Origin: Verrucomicrobiota bacterium
Lineage (GTDB): Bacteria; Verrucomicrobiota; Verrucomicrobiia; Verrucomicrobiales; Verrucomicrobiaceae
NCBI GenBank assembly: GCA_017301975.1
Contig: JAFLEI010000009.1
Coordinates: forward strand, 62,001 to 126,000
Direction of reading: 5' to 3'
DNA length: 64,000 bases
Shown: positions 30,001-35,063 of the stretch, in pieces
Position numbering within the stretch: the first letter of the stretch is position 1
How the letters are laid out: every line of letters begins with the position of its first letter
The notes under the pieces: model-generated
The model's database searches: none
What the model was told of the DNA's origin: nothing
Seen by the model: the letters and a program-made list of their open reading frames with translations, nothing else
Translations under genes and position numbers: made by a program

Positions 30001-32743
30001 TGTCCAGAAAGCCGCCGCGAATGACACCTTCCATGTTCGCGTTCGTGGCCTGGACAAAGCTGGTGAAATTGATCACCCCTGAATTGATCGTCAGCGTCTT
30101 GCCTTGTTCGATGATGATGTAGTCCTTCGTGGATGTACCCACCACCTGCGAAAGCGTGTCGTCAAAACTGATGGTAAGTGAATTGATCGCCGTGTCAGCC
30201 GTGACATTCCGATACGCATAATTGTTCGCATCCCCATAGTTTTCCACGCCGGTGACCCCGGCGACATATTGGTTCACCAGCCAGTTCGTGCCCGCGCCTG
30301 GATTGAGTCCGGTGTCATACTCGTTGGCGGCGAGGGGGCGCAGATAACCGTTGTCATAGGTCATCAGACCCATGCCGAACCCGCTGTACATGTAGCCGCC
30401 CTGCATTGCTTCCAGTGGCCGTGTGTATGCGCTGATGGTTGGCGTTTGCAGATTGGGCATCACACCTCCAAACAGACCCACCACGATGTTCTGCGTGGTT
30501 GTTCCCGGCGCATTCGCGCCCACCGTGACCATCCCCGCCGTTTCATTGATTGCAATGCGGTCATCTCCCGCCCCGGTGCCCCAGGTGTGGGATGGGTTGG
30601 CATCATAAATTTTGAGCACGCCGCCGTTGTTTCGAGTGAAGGTCTGAAACGCACCGTCAAACTGCCCGCCCGCACGGGTGTCCAACACAAGCACGTTGGT
30701 CCCGAAATCAGCTACGACATTGCCAAAGTTCTCATGATTGGCCACGGTCGTGTCTGTCTCCAGAACCAGATAGCCATTGCGCAGATTGGTAAAGCCGGCG
30801 TCGTTGAGGCGGTCATCATTGTTCGCGCTGGCATACACCGGGTTGGCTGAGTTGTTCAGCAGCGCCAGTGACCCCCAGCGCGTGATCGTGATCGAATGCG
30901 CTTGGTTTAAGCTGCCATTGGCACCAGCTAGCGACATGTTGAAATACACTGAGGCCGCCTGCCCGCCATTGCTTCGGTCAAAGGTGTTGCTGACCCAGCG
31001 CCCCGTCGGCAGCTTGATGAGAACGTCACCGTTAAAATTGGTGCTGTTGCCCGTGACGCGCAGCTCGCGCGAACCACGAACAACAAAGCCGGTGCCCGCA
31101 TTGCCGCCGGTGGTGTTGTCGAACACCCCGTCAAACTCCGTCACGCCAGGGTGGTCAAAGGTACCGCTGGTACTGTTGAAGCTGCCTGAGCCGCCGTCGA
31201 TGGCAAAGAGGTTGCCATTGCCCGTCGCATTCGGACCAATGCCGCCACCGACCAGATTGATCGTGACGTTGGTGAAGATGTGGTCAAACGTGCGCCCTGC
31301 CTCCCCGTTCCCCTCGCGCTGAAACACGCCGTTGTTGAAGTTGAAGATCATGCTGTCAAACGTCAGCGTTTCCTTGGTCTGCTCAGCCAGGCTGCCTGTG
31401 TTCGTGACACTCGCACCCCAGTACGAACCGACGGAGAAACGCGCATCAATCACGGCGTTGCCCTGAGTGGCGCTCTGGAAGATGTTGACACCAAAAAGAT
31501 CACTGGTGGTCCGGCTGCCATTGGCAAAATCAACGTTATCATACGGATTCCGGTTGTAGGCGAGGTTCACCGTCAGCCCATCCAAATTGATGCCGGTCGA
31601 TGCACCAGTGCCACTGAGCAGCCCGCGAGATTCAAACCTCACTTCGCCTTCGTTGATCGTCAGCGATGCGCCGTTCGCGTTCAACACATCCGCGCCACGG
31701 ATGATCCAATCGGCATTGCCAACCTTGGTCAGATCATTGCCTGGTGCACCAAAATCCAGAATCGGGGCGATCCCTGCCGAACCCGCTGCATTAAGGCGGC
31801 GCTCCAGGACAATGGTGCCCTGCGAGTTCAACACCGCATCATCCGTGACCACCAGGTGGGAGAGGTACGCCGTGCCGGCAGTATTGCGCAGCGCGCCGAG
31901 GCCGTTCGGCCCGCGCCCGGCAATCATGAAGATTTCCGTGTCGTCGGACTGATAATTAAAATCCTGGTCGCGCAAATCGATGCCTCCTTCACCGGTGGCA
32001 ATGGTCTCATTGCCCACACCCCGGGCGCCGGCTGCACGCGGGTTGGACTCATAACGCAGCAGGCCCGAATCGACCACCAGCTGCCCTTGAAAGGAATTGC
32101 TTCCATTGTTGAGATACAAATAGTTCAGAGATCCGTTCGCACCCGGCAGTGAGTAGTCACTGAATTTGATGGTCACAGTACCTGCGGTGCCCCCGGAAAT
32201 GACTCCGGTGAGGAACAGCCCCTGACTGTTGGAAGTGTCGAAGTTGATGATGTCGAGCTCATTGTTGAGCACGATGTTGGAGGAGATCGTGTCATTGCCA
32301 CCACCATCGGTTTTGGTGAGCGTGGAGATCCCGCCCGAGGAATCAAATGTCAGCGTACCGCCCTGAATGGTGTAGCTGTTGTTGCCCGTGGTGTCGCCAA
32401 TGCTGAGCTCCCCCAAAGTCACCGGAACATCAAGCGTGATCGTGCGATTAGCCGTAATGTCGATGGTGCTGAAGTTGGCAAAAGCATCCTGGCCGCTCGG
32501 GTAGTCGGTGCCACCGTCCAGATTATTCCAGTTGGCACTCGTGCTCCAGTTGCCGTTGCCGTTCAATTTCCACTGACCGTTGAGACCGGGAGTCTGCGCA
32601 TTGACATGCGGAATAACCGACAGCGCCAAATAACCGACCATCAACGCCATGAAACAGCACCGGGCCCGGGGTTTCTGCAATCCAGCGTCAGAGCGGAAAT
32701 AAATTCCGTGGGAACGGTTGTTTTGTGTTAGCGTAGCTTTCAT
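15002..32743 (-). CDS. Giant autotransporter-repeat surface protein with PEP-CTERM tail (5,913 aa)
   Basis: The signal peptide spans about residues 28-49 (MALMVGYLALSVIPHVNA, then Q). The body is rich in Gly, Asn, Thr, Ser and Tyr with almost no Cys. It holds many autotransporter-associated beta-strand repeats of the form NTYTGxTxxxxGxL, for example near residues 1,610, 3,000, 5,090 and 5,640, and should fold as very long beta-solenoids. The C-terminus is a PEP-CTERM signal: VPEP, a hydrophobic helix, then six arginines. PEP-CTERM tails are thought to be processed by an exosortase. No beta-barrel translocator domain is present, so it is not a classical autotransporter. Three super-repeats of about 1,385 residues are marked by LRPL motifs near 30,340, 26,200 and 22,035. 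The role is probably cell-surface or matrix adhesion, which is inference. The second start candidate is Met32. Confidence 0.9.
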   Translation of the reverse strand: MKATLTQNNRSHGIYFRSDAGLQKPRARCCFMALMVGYLALSVIPHVNAQTPGLNGQWKLNGNGNWSTSANWNNLDGGTDYPSGQDAFANFSTIDITANRTITLDVPVTLGELSIGDTTGNNSYTIQGGTLTFDSSGGISTLTKTDGGGNDTISSNIVLNNELDIINFDTSNSQGLFLTGVISGGTAGTVTIKFSDYSLPGANGSLNYLYLNNGSNSFQGQLVVDSGLLRYESNPRAAGARGVGNETIATGEGGIDLRDQDFNYQSDDTEIFMIAGRGPNGLGALRNTAGTAYLSHLVVTDDAVLNSQGTIVLERRLNAAGSAGIAPILDFGAPGNDLTKVGNADWIIRGADVLNANGASLTINEGEVRFESRGLLSGTGASTGINLDGLTVNLAYNRNPYDNVDFANGSRTTSDLFGVNIFQSATQGNAVIDARFSVGSYWGASVTNTGSLAEQTKETLTFDSMIFNFNNGVFQREGNGEAGRTFDHIFTNVTINLVGGGIGPNATGNGNLFAIDGGSGSFNSTSGTFDHPGVTEFDGVFDNTTGGNAGTGFVVRGSRELRVTGNSTNFNGDVLIKLPTGRWVSNTFDRSNGGQAASVYFNMSLAGANGSLNQAHSITITRWGSLALLNNSANPVYASANNDDRLNDAGFTNLRNGYLVLETDTTVANHENFGNVVADFGTNVLVLDTRAGGQFDGAFQTFTRNNGGVLKIYDANPSHTWGTGAGDDRIAINETAGMVTVGANAPGTTTQNIVVGLFGGVMPNLQTPTISAYTRPLEAMQGGYMYSGFGMGLMTYDNGYLRPLAANEYDTGLNPGAGTNWLVNQYVAGVTGVENYGDANNYAYRNVTADTAINSLTISFDDTLSQVVGTSTKDYIIIEQGKTLTINSGVINFTSFVQATNANMEGVIRGGFLDMNGGPAVINSNAGWYDTDRDTPNSWEYLVGNNSYMRSHIINTTDLVKTGRDTLYLDTWNSITGNIYLSDQAGLDVRHPGALGVGGAGREVQVGGGSYLLLEYGTNIKGINLRATNTFQGSATLLRAEGASQSTWGGDVILDVADAAGSSDFQYYTITARNNGTLSLYGNIYTDHNASFTDSDAYADPPVITTSYGEAYTLNLYGQFRDIATGNVGTDPANSAITSIYRTGDSATRLDANHSLRFQMSGYDEGNVNVFQQWDATGRIDLRQGYFRVMYDPTTASGSGGFYTDGARALITANEYFTRFVLGQDGTNTSNAYNSHLMLTRADQVFNAPYLYVYNDNRNGTLTIGGENTSGSVYYGSRDNSVNFSMQIANQTSERDVRFLQVRGGTLVWNGRLADENSTPENFNSSISIVGPGTVIFNRNGIGNSSVDRWNFMAGEAHWSSMTGNDQFAGTSANALVGQSTWGGGKLVLDDPGIAVSQQLNSHIWLLNGASAINTQNNTTLILGNAAANLTRRSGSSLAFLEDGSGAVRISAVGLSSTDGDFLGAWAVYGSSAGVTDWAAREGADGVQAFAGYSDDTVGAGVHTNVTGDLALGGSANTATVRFATGANLDLGAGTLTVDEGGILIPSAVTGAVNISNGTLTSGWSSGSGDLMLYNYGTGTTTISAVIADNAGQVNLVNAGSGTTVLQGANTYTGSTYLNNGVLQISSESQLGVIDGSIDRLARVYVGYNNGASKTNSALYFNGGGGGSGAAGLYTTNGSQNVTATTLSDGGSGYTSGVYVNTLSDGTGNAGIWALMNSGNLHFDGGTLAVTNDITLDGARTLYLGGNGGTLDVAAGSNLTINGYITGEFSQVTSANGYLYSDQIGGSDQPASDRNPDIGDLIIQGGGTVLIMGAPDNTVRSYMYNSYGGITWINEGTIKIAGAGTSAAGALGTNRSASDGTIIGANGTLEFATTSDPSIYEWLTLGGTGYEGRGAVLTTGTGRVVRLNGQMQFDSPTLFNLASNSYGYIRLGEQGGALYGSGDILRTGANEFGFYVNAPDWTGRFIGGSGTDRVSGTANLQGMLEMELDRNSFLLYSAGSNGVDEYRDRLNDNLVTTINGYVRMRIENYSGVFSGQEKIGIVNVNSGVFGIEFALGGDVINGAIRLQGDYNAWHFTDIVRNQGTTVQVRNFDPGMDISSGVTDLTNRALVLVDNAPTLSGSGDGTNGNTAIIAGFFGGTRPTNFLNTTTGIIWDEDRTSRFLMTSVLSTDPITGAPVYYLRPLSDAPGSTDYKIVSDAGTVAASAGPLDLTTAGISADQNVRFVGITDDAIGNGFTSRINSILTLDTLLETNSVSFGADTTGTNLNGAGNQVNLLMTQGGTLKINSGVLMFANMGTMDRLGNGSNTGINLDMYNYIIGGNLDFNGKEAIIYAGSEWAQYNVSGNTAYNNTDGDNTTAIIRTSIYNTGGNGLTKTGSSSVTLEAANYYTGNTYVTYGNLYARHDQALGLSTQLNVTGGGNFIIGYNSRIYGVDLYVGQIYGNNLALYSEGDGNEWGGNVIIDNVDATGSAGGITRNFVPRIEAASSNTVFHINGNVYGGDTVVSPGAQATSRVFTTYTGASLSTLDFMGQIRDKSTGAVDLSGGDTLNDALRMEVAATTDTANVHLYQQYDAAGRISIVRGVLRYMGTGNFYTDAAALALDPNSDLSGFQMGGRSLIDSNVGIGSSDVSFFLHNDGTAFNISSWNVGVDTSDPDNSLGNSNYGFGNTTGNTSLGGENISGTITFGTGTGSIRFTQADTLYNRNLNLYAARGGTVDMKVNFLDGGSLVNSSITKVGAGTVRLLGSTAGDSTVEALKMLGGTLILTDYDVNASRRVGNGAALTLSGGYLIVDATLGTAQEDFSDLTLNSGGSRLAVRGNATVNINSSLTLNPASGVTMAFVENSGGGINISAPGLTTTDGDRFGYWAVYGNVLGQITDWAAREGTTGVKAFTAYDVNAFASGNNTEVTASANLAADTATNSIKFATAADLNLGGHTLTVENGGMLVSYAAGGAVNITNGVLTRSGAGDILLHNYGTDVTTISANITNSGAGVVNLVTGGVGTTVLSGSNSYTGDTYINGGTLQISSESALGDISGSIVRLVRENNGSNNGASLTNAALYFLGGGSGSGAAGVFTTNSAQNVTATTLTNGGSGYTSGIYVNTNSGGTGNAGIWAILDSGNLHIDGGTLATTDDITLNGARTVFLGASGATFDVAAGKSLTINGYITSDVTDLIPGDDNPIELTRPLVGGLAVEGGGTLVLMGAPDNTARENMYNGYNSLTMINNGTIKVAGLASSASNALGTFSGWADSTYIGPNGTLLMNVTNADVGLYEWLTLDGQGYQGGGTFQTVTGNTGSTRAYYLRGQINVLSDAVFNLRNGSNIYLNNGGGETYGSANIIKIGQGEFRFYSNESNFTGSYINASGTVRVYDAGRIMSMASMTLERNTFFGLNDDNTSSDETRSRLGDDMPIYTNGYVRMRIEGSAGVFSGIEKLGTANVMAGQLGIEFDMGATLSGGVPVLKGEYVGFHYTEIVRNPGTSVQLRLLDPGTTFADKNFNPAVPSNSNGNIAAVQVDILPTLIGGGDGSNGDAAIAPGFFGGVRPDWFNAAGSGTVFGEDYIANRLVTVDTNTAGDHFLRPLTDAEYKVVSNPDTAQTTSIRLEDQGITAEQNLKIVGVTSDTGIGAGELTNRRNSILTLGSVAADCSVPAGANMVINSLTFASESFVFDNRAPNTSTYGGGYGNWTSLMIADGATLKINSGMIIEANTGVENVGGNVFDPNWNLDIRSSLNGGATDFNGQEAHFNIGGLWAHYNTSDAINAYRAADGDNNYFYMNSSIVNAIGLTKTGSASLFLDSVNYYTGLTSVNQGALYLRHDKALGQSTQVNVTGAGTLVIGLGSRITGADLYVGALNGINTALQLENNSVWAGNVIIDNVDSGGATAYARSFLPRIFSNTTGLASIDGNIYGGSTAIGSGARTDSRIFSTYTGAWGLLYLNGVVQDNSAGAVTGPIDIYNQSQVLRMEVTANNDESAVQIGQQYNAAGRINIDRGTLYFSGNGDFYTAAAAATVNSAPLNPMIGLQMGGRSLTSDSGRGAANLAFFLLNSGANFNLKSWQVGVDTSDPDNLAGNYVYGEGNTTGNTTLGGVNTFGSVSFGTGEGSIVFTNGTTTYTRDLGVFAAAGGTVNLNVNLFDGGSLVNSSITKQGGGQVNLLGSSAGDSTVEGVNVMGGILAMAGYDTNLNRRVGNGAGLTLAGGTLVMDGSGASFTENFGSLKINQGGNAIAATGNGATNFGTITIAGSSITRAAAGTIHFQSIAGGIINFSNAAMKSNARIGSYATYGANTAFTGYATDWAATDAAGNVIAYTGYSDDSFGAGLQTNVVGADLTAAATNSIRFNDAGGTITGGTLTLNDGGLLITSNYGGGTPIAAGVAVTTASSGIDLLIHNFAIGLVNFDASITGGQKIVFTGTGELALTSQSSVSSSVVSSTTASNSYTVTVGDTSGLTAGMDVSGVGIAQGTKILSITNGTTLVLTKLATAPGTNDLTYSTTSYTSPNTYTGATNITGSAVVSFNDVGAFGSTSGFLLNGGTLNYSAIGATSAAFTQNVILGGNNGILSVSDPNSVLIIRGAANQFSSEANNIIAAYGTNNPNAGGLQIVGSGTVQFGDRSGFSNNTTEDLLGVVNNYTGLTILGDGTNALRVDIQGKGNYNAQYAPFGTTQSWADGTIIKNNVTVEFSMTRDSARAGQIRFREWFQIGEKAGDQILFDGSTARQPTFDGILNIIGDLTFQTQGNRYGDAGSTGNSEFLINPNEGGVMGSGNIIKLGDGNLRFYTPLHEWTGDLDIQDGFLGLQMNSGAIFNPTGKIYFGDPTAAQTSSIQMRIENRFYGNNNIGIDAPNLDLTVNRDIIVRDNIRQLVSIAAGYLPSSATIHFTNEINVGSGSSSYVRFYYEDTNNLDANLTGHVQQTVFDITGNIIGSNSIYLDGNNAGALANGATFTVWMRGDNSGYNGVITIGNDAGTAANFGRNATLRVGDQAGVSEVTVFGTGGSIGFRNYGTLQLAGNSMTFTKNFLFTGGVGMETSAGIENASGTAAVITFDSGGQTGPSYQDVGVGLRDGVAPGLFGGGAAALTVVKVGAGDTVFGASTGGGAIADSFSNYTGNTLVQEGTLYAGSFNSFSPNSRFIVSSGATLSPHWDQAGTGFDVTIGSLSGVEGAAVNIDTSTLRVGNDNTNDADFAGVIRGFDSFFYKVGGGTQTLSGVNTFGGNVAVVQGALIGSNNSAFGASGNLIYLGGVTGLSNGVVDAKVELLLSGTASDVVSPVRMNSVDGNDEGITVIGTRETSGTYGFGTGGTVTLYQDVSTNVFFEADGSSTFKFGDQLLDGGFNAATNVVKVGSGTVELHAKNVYGRYDFLSPTDFLAGDVAIDGGTVVRHGTISIFNNDALATTAVELGDTRYDLASAYLATTGSLITKANGSYDASSDGAGGFGSGAFLNVNATVDGVAITAADIGKRILVKDESTNPEYNGVYQVVSVDATCGQMNLVRVSDFDESTEMLYGSSIAVTNGSTQAGLQFFQASSDVFSVNAATTDPVHWLQDIPNADVALLAATGGMTILNNIDINDTNGSGSTLLGGTFTSGTTYFGGNVTLQHSTLPGVDNIRELTLVSSSNDEVVVTGEKGVVFSGVISEAQAGDTLSVNKQDTGTVTFTNNNTYTGKTTVTEGTLALAGAGDVSGTSWIEVNNGATFDFSNTTSGDFTYDHTLSGSGTVEAGSGTLYVGTNGGVGVLSPGMSSDPTNSSTAGDGIGVLTVNGNVVLAGDATGVDRLTLQMGATNGADYNDAANVAAHMGAGDLTAYLNSQGAFYDTQTGGNHDRLVVTGNFTLNSGGHVSFTSTASDYQPVVGDVFNLIDWSSVTANGFDVGNGGNYRNGGLLGDLALPDLSLSGLVYDTSLFTSYGIVVVVPEPGRMCLLLFGLTALFCRRRRRR

Positions 32744-33076
32744 GAATGAGGACGAGGTTGGAGCGGGCTGCCGGGCACAGTCCGTTATTTGCCACTCATT
32801 CTGCCTGAATGATTATTTCTGCCTATTGGGGTCGCGGCTTGCGCATGAATGCGGTTTGTCCGTGCCCGGAAATACACTTGTTGCAGACTGCGATCTGAAG
32901 CTTTTGCTTATGTGACTAGGACAGGCTGTTTTGAACCCTAAAACCCGGCCTCCAAATCCTGATGAGCACAATAATTGAACACTCTCTGACGTTGGATCAT
33001 TGAAATAGAGGTCATTTCTTGTCATGACATTCAGGCATCTATCATCCGGCTCCCGCGTTAGTACTTGGTTCCCCTC
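32744..33076. other. Divergent intergenic region before the giant gene
   Basis: This should carry the giant gene's promoter (minus strand) and that of the gene at 33077. It contains a perfect 10-bp palindrome, TGTCATGACA, at 33020-33029. I see no convincing promoter boxes, RNA structure or small gene. Confidence 0.5.
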
Positions 33077-34333
33077 ATGCATCCCTTTCCCTCGCCTTTT
33101 CCTGTCACGAACCATCGCCAAAAAAACCATCCCTCATGCCCCCTTCATTCGTTTGCATGGTTTTCGGCCGTCTTTCTGCTGCTGGCAGGCTTTGCCAGTG
33201 TGAGCGCAGACGCGGAAGATGACGCTCCTTTCCATCAGAACGAGCTTTACTCCTGTGCCAGCGGGCCGTGGGGGCGGGTCAGCTACTATTACTTCTATCT
33301 TGAAGCCCCGGACTATGTGGTTGAAAAGTTTCCACTGCCGAACACCACAACAAAGTGGGTCTTCAATCTCAATGATTTTGACCGTGTCGAGCCTCTGCTC
33401 AAAAGCGCAGGAATGCCCCAGGAAAGACTGGATCTGATTCTCTCCCCCCGGCGAGTGGTTAGAGACAGCCAGTATGCCTATGTCTTTCCTTCCGCCTCTG
33501 ACTTGGAAAACCTGACCCCGGAAAACAGAGCGGTCATTTACACGGAGCTGTCACGCATTCCTGCCAATTCCTTTCAATACTCACCGGTTTTCTTTTTGAC
33601 AGATTCGGTGGAGGAATGGGCTCGTGATTCGGGGCTCTCCGCCTCCGTCGTGTGCAAAATTTCAAGCCTGTCCTACAAAGCCGGCAACGCCCTCGTGTTC
33701 GCGGACATCCCGCTGCTCCTCAGCCAGGCTGAAAACATTGCTGAAGCACGCTTCATTATGCGCAAGCTGACACGGGTCCGCACCTTGATGGCCCAGCTTG
33801 AACTCTCGAAGGACGATTCCATCCCTGACCTTCTGAACTACTGGTCCACCGGTCTCGGCCTCCGGCAGAAGGAGCTGGAACCGCTCATGCAGGCCATCAC
33901 TCACACCAAGGGCCTGTCACATCTCGACATTCTCCACCTTGTGCCGCCGCTGCCGCGGAAACTGCTCTATACCTACCCCGACATCAGCTACACCACTGAG
34001 GGCCGTCTGCCTGACTGCCACTGGACCAGCCTGAATTTTTACAACCTCACGCCGCAGCCCTTCCTGCTGGACACACGGCTCGCCACCAGTGTGGTGAAAC
34101 AGGATTTTGACAAGGTGGAGCCCCCTTATCGTTATGGGGACGTGCTGATGTTCATCACCCCCGACGGGCGTGCCGTGCATTCAGCCACTTACCTGGCAGA
34201 TGACATCCTCTTCACCAAAAATGGTTCCAACCTGCTCACTCCCTGGCTGCTGATGCGGCTGCAGGATCTTTCCAAGCTCTACGAAGTCGAGCCCGGCAAA
34301 GCGCGCATCGTTGGCTTTCGTCACAAAAGATAG
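33077..34333 (+). CDS. Secreted protein of unknown function, possible NlpC/P60-like C-terminal domain
   Basis: The signal peptide is clear (SFAWFSAVFLLLAGFASVSA). The mature protein has about 370 residues and matches no family I know across its N-terminal 250 residues, which are helical. The C-terminal part resembles papain-fold NlpC/P60 proteins: a Cys near residue 313 (LPDCHWTSLNFYN), then YGDVLMF (compare GDLVFF), a His near 367 (AVHSATYLADDILFTKNG), with polar residues about 12-14 further. The Cys-His spacing (about 54) is close to that of known NlpC/P60 hydrolases, so a cell-wall or peptide hydrolase is possible but not proved. I chose the ATG at 33077 over a TTG at 33065. It converges on the response-regulator gene with a 7-base gap. 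Confidence 0.55.
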   Translation: MHPFPSPFPVTNHRQKNHPSCPLHSFAWFSAVFLLLAGFASVSADAEDDAPFHQNELYSCASGPWGRVSYYYFYLEAPDYVVEKFPLPNTTTKWVFNLNDFDRVEPLLKSAGMPQERLDLILSPRRVVRDSQYAYVFPSASDLENLTPENRAVIYTELSRIPANSFQYSPVFFLTDSVEEWARDSGLSASVVCKISSLSYKAGNALVFADIPLLLSQAENIAEARFIMRKLTRVRTLMAQLELSKDDSIPDLLNYWSTGLGLRQKELEPLMQAITHTKGLSHLDILHLVPPLPRKLLYTYPDISYTTEGRLPDCHWTSLNFYNLTPQPFLLDTRLATSVVKQDFDKVEPPYRYGDVLMFITPDGRAVHSATYLADDILFTKNGSNLLTPWLLMRLQDLSKLYEVEPGKARIVGFRHKR

Positions 34334-34340
34334 CCGCCAC

Positions 34341-35042
34341 CTAGCCCTGCCCAAGCTTGCGGGACTCCACCCAGCGGATCGCAAAACGCGTCACCGCCGC
34401 TCCATCCTCAAGCTTCATTTTGGTGCGGATGTTCATGCGGTGCACGTCCACGGTTTTTGGGCTGATGCGCAATGATTCCGCAATTTCATGCGTGCCGCGC
34501 CCATCTCCCATCATCTGGAAGATTTCAAACTCGCGGTCGGTCAATGCATCCAGTCCGCCCTCCATGCGGGGCTTGGTGCCGCTGGTGTAAGCCTTGAGAA
34601 TCTGCTCAGAGACCGCGTCACTCAGCCAGCTGCCACCCGAAGCCACCTTGCGCAGCGCGGCTTCATAGAGGTCGTAGCCCATGTTTTTCATCATGTAGCC
34701 TTTGGCTCCGGCCTTGAGAGCGCGGTGGGCATAGTACGCCTCGTCATGCATTGAAATGACCATCATCACCAGATCGGGATGCACCGAATGCACGTCCTTG
34801 ATGAACTCCAGCCCGTTGCGGTCCGGCAGCGTGATGTCCACCAGCAGGATGTCCGGCATGTCAGCCTCCACTTTCTCCAGCGCGGTTTTGCAGTCCGCCG
34901 CCTCCCAGCAGCACTCGAAATCCGGCAGACTGTCGATGAAAACCTTCACCCCGCCGCGCATCATCGTATGATCGTCGAGCAAGGCCACTCGCTTACGCGG
35001 AACCTGCGTTTCGTTGGATGGTTTGTTGGTGTTTGTGCTCAT
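34341..35042 (-). CDS. NarL/FixJ-family response regulator
   Basis: It has an N-terminal receiver domain (residues 16-135) with acidic pair DD23-24, phosphoacceptor D69 in LLVDITLPD and the lysine of the AKGYMMKN segment. A LuxR-type helix-turn-helix follows (about 165-225), with LTDREFEIFQMMGDGRGTHEIAESLRISPKTVDVH. It should bind DNA as a dimer once phosphorylated by the kinase encoded 21 bases upstream. It is last in the operon binding protein - kinase - regulator. Its target genes are unknown. Confidence 0.94.
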   Translation of the reverse strand: MSTNTNKPSNETQVPRKRVALLDDHTMMRGGVKVFIDSLPDFECCWEAADCKTALEKVEADMPDILLVDITLPDRNGLEFIKDVHSVHPDLVMMVISMHDEAYYAHRALKAGAKGYMMKNMGYDLYEAALRKVASGGSWLSDAVSEQILKAYTSGTKPRMEGGLDALTDREFEIFQMMGDGRGTHEIAESLRISPKTVDVHRMNIRTKMKLEDGAAVTRFAIRWVESRKLGQG

Positions 35043-35063
35043 ATGATTTCGAAACCCGAGAAC

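Noticed and set aside
15347..30850. Long plus-strand frames inside the giant gene, up to 743 codons (for example 21323-23554 and 26522-28078)
   Set aside because: They have no family motifs, are very rich in Val, Ala, Gly, Arg and His, and arise from the regular codon use of the repeat protein on the other strand.
15002..32743. The giant gene as a CRISPR-like or DNA tandem repeat array
   Set aside because: Repetition is at the protein level; the DNA copies are diverged and the frame is open throughout.
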